Position numbers and translations under genes: made by a program. DNA of 64,000 nt from Candidatus Brocadia pituitae (GTDB lineage: Bacteria > Planctomycetota > Brocadiia > Brocadiales > Brocadiaceae): NCBI GenBank assembly GCA_017347445.1, contig AP021856.1, forward strand, positions 2,798,613 through 2,862,612, given 5' to 3'. Under the pieces are notes generated by a model. That model worked only from the letters and a program-made list of their open reading frames with translations, was not told the DNA's origin and did not search any database. How positions within the stretch are numbered: the stretch's first letter is position 1; each line of letters begins with the position of its first letter. Shown one piece after another: positions 56,967 through 64,000 of the stretch.

Positions 56967-57020
56967 GCCTTACTGCCGAAGATGTTTTTCAAGAAACATT
57001 TTTGCAGTAAGGCTTTTTTT
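56967..57020 (+). terminator. intrinsic terminator / expression platform
   Basis: GCCTTACTGC pairs with GCAGTAAGGC around an inner ATGTTT/AAACAT stem, followed by seven T. Nearly the same hairpin closes the leaders at 25196-25250 and 35831-35884. The next gene starts 106 nt downstream, so read-through is the regulated step. Confidence 0.9.
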
Positions 57021-57125
57021 GTTTTATGGAATCAAAAAGGAGGATAAAGATTTTGAGGTAAGAATACTTCCGTGAACGAACCAACAGTGGAAGGTAATAT
57101 TTACTCAAAAAAGGAGAAGAAAATA

Positions 57126-57737
57126 ATGAAAAGCTGTCATGTTTTATTTTGCACAATTCCCTTTTACATCATGACCTTTAGTTACATGGAGATTTTCACA
57201 GAACAACAAGCTTTATCAGGTAATGTTGCAGAGCAGGAAACTACCATTGAACAAGTTTTAGAAGAGGTTCAAAAAGGACTAATTAATGCGCAGCAGGAAA
57301 TCAAAAATATGGGTATGCCTCAGTTAGAATCGGTCAAACTAACCTTACAAACTGCTATGAGCAAAAAAAGCGGGGCAAAATTAAAAGTATTTATCTTTTC
57401 TTTTGGACAAGAATGGGAAAAGGAACGATCCCAGGAATTGGCGCTAACCCTCAAACCACCGTTGCCCCCTTTTCCATTAGAAGAACCCATTCCTTATAAG
57501 GTGACGCTTGCAGACAAACTGTCAGAAGCGATTGTCAGCGTAGCCAAAGGCGTTCAAAAAGCCCGTACGTCAGAACAACCTTTAGAAATTGAACAATTCA
57601 CTGCCGAGTTCAACTTTATCGTCCAGACTGAAATTGGCGGTAAAGTTGCTTTTGAAATTTCGCCAATTACAGCTGAGACGGAAGGCGATCTTAAGAAAAA
57701 AGCGATACACAAAATTGCCGTTACATTCAAACGATAG
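57126..57737 (+). CDS. exported protein with two trypco2-like domains
   Basis: 203 residues from the ATG with AAGGAG 9 nt upstream; a longer frame from 57072 lacks a site. A hydrophobic N-terminus (MKSCHVLFCTIPFYIMTFSY) looks like a signal peptide. Two similar domains follow, about residues 38-115 and 127-203. Each has a helix (TIEQVLEEVQKGLINAQQEI; LADKLSEAIVSVAKGVQKAR) followed by beta strands ending in LALTLKPP or KIAVTFKR. This is the layout of the trypsin-co-occurring domain 2 family. Family function is poorly known; export would be unusual. It is the first gene behind riboswitch copy 4. Confidence 0.6.
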   Translation: MKSCHVLFCTIPFYIMTFSYMEIFTEQQALSGNVAEQETTIEQVLEEVQKGLINAQQEIKNMGMPQLESVKLTLQTAMSKKSGAKLKVFIFSFGQEWEKERSQELALTLKPPLPPFPLEEPIPYKVTLADKLSEAIVSVAKGVQKARTSEQPLEIEQFTAEFNFIVQTEIGGKVAFEISPITAETEGDLKKKAIHKIAVTFKR

Positions 57738-57767
57738 GATCTAAACCATATTTGAAAGGGAAAAATT

Positions 57768-58599
57768 ATGGATATCTTTAATAAACGGATAAAGAAAAAT
57801 GTGTGGTTAAATTTTATCCTATTCAGAAAATACACAATCTTAATATCTGGAATCTTATCTTTATGCTCATGGACCACTTTGATGCAAAAATGTTATGCAC
57901 AGTATTATTCTTCTCTATCTGCTACAGATCAATTTTATGCCGGTCGTTTTAGTAACTTTGAAAACCGTCAAATAGGTATTGCGAACCCACAAAATTATGA
58001 TGCTTTTTTAGATATCAATGGTTTTAAAAATAGAACAGGTTCCTCAGGTCTTTTAGCAGCTGTTAACCCCCTTCAAAATCTCCTCAACGTATGTAGCGGA
58101 AAGCAAGACCAGTATACTTTACAACCTATGAACGATGGATGGAACCAATTTAATGGCCAACAACCCTATCCTTATTCTGTGAATAACCGCTTATATGGAC
58201 AAAGCAATAACAACTATTTAAATTCAAGCCCAGGTATGTCTTCACAAAACACTATACAACCATCCATTTATGGTCAAAATCCATTTTTTCAGTTTGTAGC
58301 TTCTGCATTTTTAAAAATGTGTGCCAATTTTTTTGCACCAAAGACAACGACATCTAATTTTAATTCTTTAAAGGCAGAAACGCAATTGAAAGTTGGTATG
58401 CAATCCATGGGTATAAGTAACAGCACGGGAGACAATGAAACATTTGAGTCCCGTTTTCAAGAAGTAAAAAAACAACAACTCGATTTTTATTATAATGATA
58501 ATGATCTCCATAACTTGCGTGTTGAAGCCAATCAGAAAACCTTATACTATCTGTATACAGACCCGCTCTATCTTTATTGGAGCTACAGATATAAACTAG
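57768..58599 (+). pseudogene. 5' part of a giant surface protein gene split by IS630
   Basis: Begins with an AAGGG site and a signal peptide (YTILISGILSLCSWTTLMQK, cleavage near CYA-Q). An Asn/Gln/Tyr-rich region follows (NQFNGQQPYPYSVNNRLYGQSNNNYLNSS). The frame enters the IS at 58600 and ends at 58733. Joining it to 59747 after removal of the IS and one CTAG gives KLAAQILFETRPIFPSF in one frame. The reconstructed gene has 1619 codons. Without excision only a 277-residue secreted stub plus IS-encoded residues is made. Confidence 0.85.
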
Positions 58600-59742
58600 T
58601 GTATACTTGCAAAAATAAGTTAAATATAGTAGACTCCTTTTATTTCTATATGAAGGAGGTCTGCCATGCCAAGAAAAGCACCAATACCTTGTTGTTCGGA
58701 GCAAGATCGGCAGATTCTTGCCGAATGGGCTAATAGTCGGAGTGCAGAGTGGAGGCTTGTTGGACGAGCTAAAATCATGAACATGCTGCTTGCCGGAGAG
58801 CAGGTGAATAAGGTGGCCACAGCCCTTGGGACATCCCAGAAAACTGTTATTGAGTGGCGTGGTCGCTTTAGTACAAACGGGATCAAAGGCTTGTACGATC
58901 TGCCTCGTTCCGGCAAACCTGCGAAATATGATAAGGAGTTTCGCAATCAGGTTTTGAAGACATTGGAGCTTGAGCCGCCAAAAGGACAGGCAAGTTGGGA
59001 TGGTCCCTCCCTTGCAAAGCATTTGGGGGCATCAGACGATGCCATCTGGCGTATTCTTCGAAAGGAAGGCATTTGCCTTGCGCGGCAAAGAAGCTGGTGT
59101 GTGAGTACTGACCCGGAATTTACGACCAAGGCGGCTGATATCGTAGGTTTATACCTGTCCCCGCCAGAGAATGCCATAGTGATTTCTGTTGACGAAAAGC
59201 CAAGTATACAAGCTTTAGAGCGAACCAAAGGCTATGTATGTACAAGCAACAGAAAAATCGTACATGGTCTTAAAAGTACCTATAAGCGTCATGGGACGCT
59301 GAACCTGTTTGCAGCTCTCAACGTGGCAACAGGAACTATTCATACGCAAACAACAGAATTAAAAAGACGAGTGGAATTTCTGGCATTCATGGATCAACTG
59401 CTTTTGGATTTACCGGATAGCGACAAGAAGGAAATCCATGTTATTCTCGACAACTACTGTATTCACAAGCGAAACGGGGAATGGTTGGCAGCACACCCGA
59501 ATGTTAAATTCCATTTTACACCTACTTCTGCAAGTTGGCTCAATCAGGTGGAAATATGGTTTGGTATTCTTTCGAGAAAAGCTTTGAAGAACGCCAGCTT
59601 TAAAAGTGTTGAGCAATTGAGGTGTGCAATCGAGGCATTCATAGAAGCTTATCAACCGAATGCAAAACCTTTCGTGTGGCGTAAGAGAGAGGTTAAGGGT
59701 TCGCAATTAAGAAATACTATAATGAATTTATGCAATTAAGCA
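58600..59742 (+). mobile_element. IS630-family insertion sequence, copy 2
   Basis: 1143 bp, same ends as copy 1, flanked by CTAG at 58596-58599 and 59743-59746. CTAG is the known preferred target of IS630. It differs from copy 1 at a single silent position (59643). It lies inside the giant surface-protein gene in the same orientation. Confidence 0.93.
58666..59739 (+). CDS. IS630-family transposase, copy 2
   Basis: Encodes the same 357-residue protein as the copy at 44613-45686, with intact DDE residues (VDEKPS, LDNYC, NQVEIW). Near identity of the two copies points to very recent transposition. Confidence 0.93.
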   Translation: MPRKAPIPCCSEQDRQILAEWANSRSAEWRLVGRAKIMNMLLAGEQVNKVATALGTSQKTVIEWRGRFSTNGIKGLYDLPRSGKPAKYDKEFRNQVLKTLELEPPKGQASWDGPSLAKHLGASDDAIWRILRKEGICLARQRSWCVSTDPEFTTKAADIVGLYLSPPENAIVISVDEKPSIQALERTKGYVCTSNRKIVHGLKSTYKRHGTLNLFAALNVATGTIHTQTTELKRRVEFLAFMDQLLLDLPDSDKKEIHVILDNYCIHKRNGEWLAAHPNVKFHFTPTSASWLNQVEIWFGILSRKALKNASFKSVEQLRCAIEAFIEAYQPNAKPFVWRKREVKGSQLRNTIMNLCN

Positions 59743-60852
59743 CTAGCAGCTCAGATTTTATTCGAAACCCGTCCTATCTTTCCATCCTTTGAAAGTTTGT
59801 CTTATGAAATTTCTTCATGGACTACTCCTCCCAATGATACCGAAACTTTAAAAGAACGTTTTAACAAACGATTATTACTGATGTATTATAATGCCTTATT
59901 GTGTCAGGAAATACAAGTTTACTATACAACTTATCCTGACGAAAAATATGCCTTCGATTTGGTTAACTCGACCCTTGCCCAGATAACGAAGCAAGTAAGG
60001 GAAAGTGAGGATGCAACTTCATGGTCATCTGACTGGCAAAGTAGGTTTAAATCTACTCATGATAATTCTGAAGGCTTTGCTAATGTGACGGAGGCATTTG
60101 AACAACTCATGGACGATTTTCCTGCATTCAAAGAATACTCACAACTGAATGAGAATGTGTCCGATTTATTAGTAACGTTCGAAGACATCCCATCAGTTAA
60201 GGAAATTATCGACATGACCAACGCTAATTTTTCTAATCCAAGTATCTATCAAAAAGCCTCAGAATACTATTACGATTATAAAGAAGAATGTAATGACCTG
60301 TTGAGTATTACAGATGCTATGGTTGAGATAGAGCGTTTCTACGAACAGTTAAACGGATTATTGAATGAGGATGAAACCTACCAGCTACTTCAGGCAACTC
60401 AATATTTAGCAGTAGCATTATTAGAAGATTATCAGAAAACTGTACATGATACAGTTTATAACTGTTATGCATACTATGGTGATTGGTGTGATCCTTATAG
60501 TAACCAAGAGATTCTTGATTTGGTATATAGTAACGAAACCCTTGATCTGATAAATGCTGTCGGTGAATTTTACGAACTCTATGATCTATTCTGGTATAAC
60601 TTTTATAACAGTCAAGAGTATCTAAACCTGGAAGCGGAGGCAATGGAAAAAATACAAATAGCCATAAATCCAGTGCTTCCTGAACTAGAAAATCTCCAGG
60701 AACAATACACAAATAATATAAACAACATTCCGGGAATGAAAGAGCTTAATGAGGCTATGAATGATGTTGTACTCGACATTCGAAGTGAATCTTCTGAGCT
60801 TGACCAAAAATTAAACCGGATGACTCAACTCGCTAAGGATTTGTACTATAAC

Positions 60853-61798
60853 CCCACTCCACCTACCGTTGCTTCCACAAGCCCGGCAAGCGGAGCTACA
60901 AATGTGGCGGTTGGCAGCAACATCACGGCCACATTCAGCGAGGCGATGAATGCTTCGACCATTACAACATCAACGTTTAAGCTGAACAATGGGGCAACGG
61001 GCACCGTAAGTTACAATAGCGCAACCAGAACGGCCACCTTCGACCCATCAACAAACCTGAATTACTCGACTACGTATACGGCAACGATGACCACCGGTGC
61101 GAAGGACAGTGCGGGCAACCCAATGACGTCAAACTACACATGGAGCTTTACCACAGCGCCATTACCCGATACCACACCGCCCACGGTAACCTCCACAAAC
61201 CCGATAAACGGCGCTACAAATGTGGCGGTAAGCAGCAACATCACGGCCACATTCAGCGAGGCGATGAATGCTTCGACCATTACAACATCAACGTTTAAGC
61301 TGAACAATGGGGCAACGGGCACCGTAAGTTACAATAGCGCAACCAGAACGGCCACCTTTGACCCATCAGCAAACCTGAATTACTCGACTACGTATACGGC
61401 AACGATGACCACCGGTGCGAAGGACAGTGCGGGCAACCCGATGACGTCAAACTACACATGGAGCTTTACCACAGCGCTATTACCCGATACCACACCGCCC
61501 ACGGTAACCTCCACAAACCCGATAAACGGCGCTACGAATGTGGCAGTAAGCAGCAACATCACGGCCACATTCAGCGAGGCGATGAATGCTTCGACCATTA
61601 CAACATCAACGTTTAAGCTGAACAATGGGGCAACGGGCACCGTAAGTTACAATAGCGCAACCAGAACGGCCACCTTTGACCCATCAGCAAACCTGAATTA
61701 CTCGACTACGTATACGGCAACGATAACTACGGGTGCAAAAGATGCAGCGGGTAACCCACTGACAGCCAATTACCAATGGAGTTTTACTACGGGTGCCT
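60853..61798 (+). repeat. three direct repeats of about 318 bp
   Basis: Units start near 60853, 61169 and 61487 and encode the three Ig-like domains. The second and third are almost identical at the DNA level; the first differs mainly at its start. Such identity favours recombination that changes repeat number. Confidence 0.85.
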
Positions 61799-63320
61799 CT
61801 GGAACTGATCTATTTACTGCATACAATGACCTTTCATGGTCTGCAGGGCAGGTAAATGACAAGATCACGCTCTACACAACAGGGCAAGGCGGGCTGCTGA
61901 AGGATTACCTTACCGGTGTGAACACCCCGGTTACCCTGACCGTTGCTGGCGGATATGTAGTTTCTGGCACTCTGGCTCAAGGCAGTAACGCAAATACCGG
62001 CACGGATGCTTATAATATCTTCAGTGGCATCGTGAACAGTGTGGGGCTTATCAGTTACAGTGCGACGAATCTTACCTTCACTTTTACCGGTCTTGATCCT
62101 GACCTGAACTATGAATTTGTCCTCTTCGGGAACCGCAATGATGCTCCCTATAACAACCGAAGCACGACAACCACCATATCTGACGTTACCGCTTTCACCA
62201 ACGCAAGCACACCCGGGACGGCTTTTTCAGGAGCAACTGATCCTGCGGTAACCATAGTGAATGGCGATAATACCGCCAACGGGCACGTTGCACGTTTCAC
62301 CAACATCCACCCAGGTGCGGATGGAGATATACTGATTACTGTCTCGTCTCCAACCGGCAAGTTCTATGCTAATGCACTGATGCTGAGGGCAACGCAGTCA
62401 TCAGACACAACGACGCCAGAGGTGAGCGCTACGAATCCTGTCAATAATGCCACCGGGGTGCCGGTAAATAGCGTGGTAAAGGCAACATTTAATGAGGCGA
62501 TGGACGCAGACAGCATAACACCGTCTACCTTTCTGGTAAGTGATGGGATCACCAATATAGGTGGTACGGTAAGCTATAGTGGTGTGACGGCCACGTTTAC
62601 CCCGTCGGGTCCGCTAGCGCAATCCACTAAGTATACGGCAACGATAACTACGGGTGCAAAAGATGCAGCGGGTAATCCACTGACAGCCAATTACCAATGG
62701 AGTTTTACTACGGGTGCCTCTGGAACTGATCTATTTACTGCATACAATGACCTTGCATGGTCTGCGGGGCAGGTGAATAACAAGATCACGCTCTACACAA
62801 CAGGGCAAGGCGGGCTGCTGAAGGATTACCTTACCGGTGCAAATACCCCGGTTACCCTGACCATTGCTGGCGGATATGTAGCTTCTGGCACTCTGACTCA
62901 AGGCAGTAACGCAAATACCGGCACGGATGCTTATAATATCTTCAATGGCATCGTGAACAGTGTGGGGCTTATCAGTTACAGTGCGACGAATCTTACCTTC
63001 ACTTTTACCGGTCTTGATCCTGACTTAAACTATGAATTTGTACTCTTCGGGAACCGCAATAATGCTTCCTATAACAACCGAAGTACGAAAACCGCCATAT
63101 CTGATGTTAGGGCTTTCACAAACGTAAGCACACCCGGGACGGCTTTTTCAGGAGCCACTGATCCTGCGGTAACGATAGTGAATGGCGATAATACCGCCAA
63201 CGGGTACGTTGCACGTTTCACCAATATCATACCTGGTGCAGATGGCGATATGCTGATTACCGTCTCGTCTCCATCCGGCGGGTTCTATGCTAATGCATTG
63301 ATGCTGAGGGCAACGCAGTC
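61724..63320 (+). repeat. two direct copies of an extended module of about 680 bp
   Basis: 61724-62405 and 62640-63320 both run from the ACTACGGGTGCAAAAGATGC block through GGGCAACGCAGTCATC, with scattered, mostly third-position changes. They encode the large module following the Ig-like domains and are separated by one divergent Ig-like domain. Confidence 0.8.
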
Positions 63321-64000
63321 ATCGGAAACAACGGCAACGACAGTGAGTACAACGGATGTGGCAAGCAATAGTAACAATGGCGTTCTTGTCGATGATTCTG
63401 TCCGGACAACGGGTAAAATCGATGATATCCATAAGACCCCGGAAACAGGTATTACCCTAAAATCCTTTCGTGCAAAAGCCGGTCGTGACGGCAGGATAAC
63501 CTTGCATTGGGAAACTCCCTCTGAGACTGACACGGCAGGCTTTAACCTCTATCGTTCCCGACACAAGAGCGGGAGATACACAAAGGTCAACAATGTGCTC
63601 ATTAATAGCAGGGATATAAATCAATCCGGCGAAAGATACACTTTTACAGATGAACCTGATTCCGGCAGATCACACTATTACAAGCTGGAACATGTTAACG
63701 CCTATGGTGACAATGCCTTGTATTACCCTATCAAAGCGAGGATGAAGTCTCCCAGGAAAAGCGTGCCTTGAAGTATGGAATACCTGAGTGGTTAAAAATA
63801 CCATCTCTGCAAGCCCAAGTTCTCGTGGAGAAGTTTGTACCTATACGCATACCATGGAGCAATCCGTATGCGTAGAAAGATAGCGTATTTCCCGTGAGGG
63901 GTATGACGGAGTTACGAGGTACAGACGACCTTTTGGGGTGTATGAGAATGGCGTGTTAGTTCGTGCCAACTGCCCTTTCTCAGTGAAGCACTGACAATGT

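Larger units (their letters stand above)
59747..63771 (+). pseudogene. 3' part of the giant Ig-repeat surface protein gene
   Basis: About 1341 codons in frame with the 5' part. A helical region runs over the first 350 residues (acidic, Tyr-rich, no known fold). Three Big_5-type Ig-like domains of 106 residues follow (TSPASGATNVAVGSNITATF, then FSEAMNASTITTSTFKLNNG, then TGAKDSAGNPMTSNYTWSF). Two copies of a larger module (TDLFTAYNDLSWSAGQVNDK ... YANALMLRATQSS) alternate with another Big_5 domain. The C-terminus is fibronectin-like (ITLHWETPSETDTAGFNLYR). It has no start of its own with a ribosome binding site; a TTG at 59797 is an unlikely restart. Probable adhesin or matrix protein. Confidence 0.85.

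Noticed and set aside
58360-59022. 220-codon minus frame over the IS630 end
   Set aside because: Shadow of the transposase and of the disrupted host gene; the same shadow occurs at copy 1.
60853-61798. Direct repeats considered as a CRISPR array
   Set aside because: Units are 318 bp, contiguous and in frame within a gene; no short repeat-spacer pattern and no cas genes are present in the window.
59797-63771. 3' part of the giant gene as an independent gene starting at a TTG
   Set aside because: No ribosome binding site or signal peptide there; the frame continues seamlessly into the 5' part once the IS is removed.

Overview
The window is chromosomal DNA of moderate to low GC from a Gram-negative-type bacterium. 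I infer a planctomycete, probably an anammox-type Brocadiales member. The clues are a Rhodopirellula-type ISAzo13 transposase, a cysteine-rich insert in EF-Tu, many TPR and large surface proteins, and abundant IS relics. No anammox marker gene (hzs, hdh) is in the window, so this placement is an inference.

1-14.4 kb (all leftward): a classic information-processing supercluster, tRNA-Thr(UGU)-Tyr-Gly-Thr(GGU)-tuf-rpmG-tRNA-Trp-secE-nusG-rplK-rplA-rplJ-rplL-rpoB-rpoC. rpoC is cut by the window start. aroC lies upstream on the same strand. The tRNA/tuf/secE/nusG/rpl/rpo order matches the arrangement known from E. coli.

14.5-22 kb: housekeeping genes (LolC/E-type permease, DnaJ-TPR protein, purC, inositol monophosphatase, mobA), exported proteins of unknown function, and relics of an ISL3 transposase and a hutI-like gene.

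22-36.7 kb: an accessory region. It holds a sigma-54 activator with a degenerate receiver domain, murQ, several exported or repeat proteins, an RCC1-repeat surface protein broken by an ISAzo13-type IS, and palindromic elements. Two near-copies of one regulatory cassette stand out. Each has three spaced palindromic sites, a sigma-54-like -24/-12 promoter, a c-di-GMP-I (GEMM) riboswitch and a near-identical intrinsic terminator. One precedes the activator gene itself and the other precedes a small secreted-protein gene. A third, decayed cassette precedes the relic of a surface beta-helix protein.

36.8-47.2 kb (rightward): an alpha-glucan/trehalose operon, treS-maltokinase fusion, glgB, GH57/DUF3536 protein and malQ. 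An IS630-family element sits between the last two.

47.2-56.5 kb: a 149-bp MITE with perfect terminal repeats, an ornithine-type aminotransferase, a CPA2 antiporter, an M50 protease with CBS domains flanked by inverted repeats, a CNNM/CBS protein, and a glmM + GlmU-like nucleotidylyltransferase pair for amino-sugar nucleotide synthesis.

56.5-64 kb: a sigma-70 promoter, a fourth c-di-GMP riboswitch and the same terminator type. These precede a secreted two-domain trypco2-like protein and a giant Ig-repeat surface protein. A second copy of the IS630 element splits the giant gene; excising it with one target copy restores a single frame of about 1618 codons. The picture is c-di-GMP (biofilm/adhesion) control of several surface-protein loci through a shared riboswitch-terminator module, partly coupled to a dedicated sigma-54 activator, in a region being eroded by transposition.
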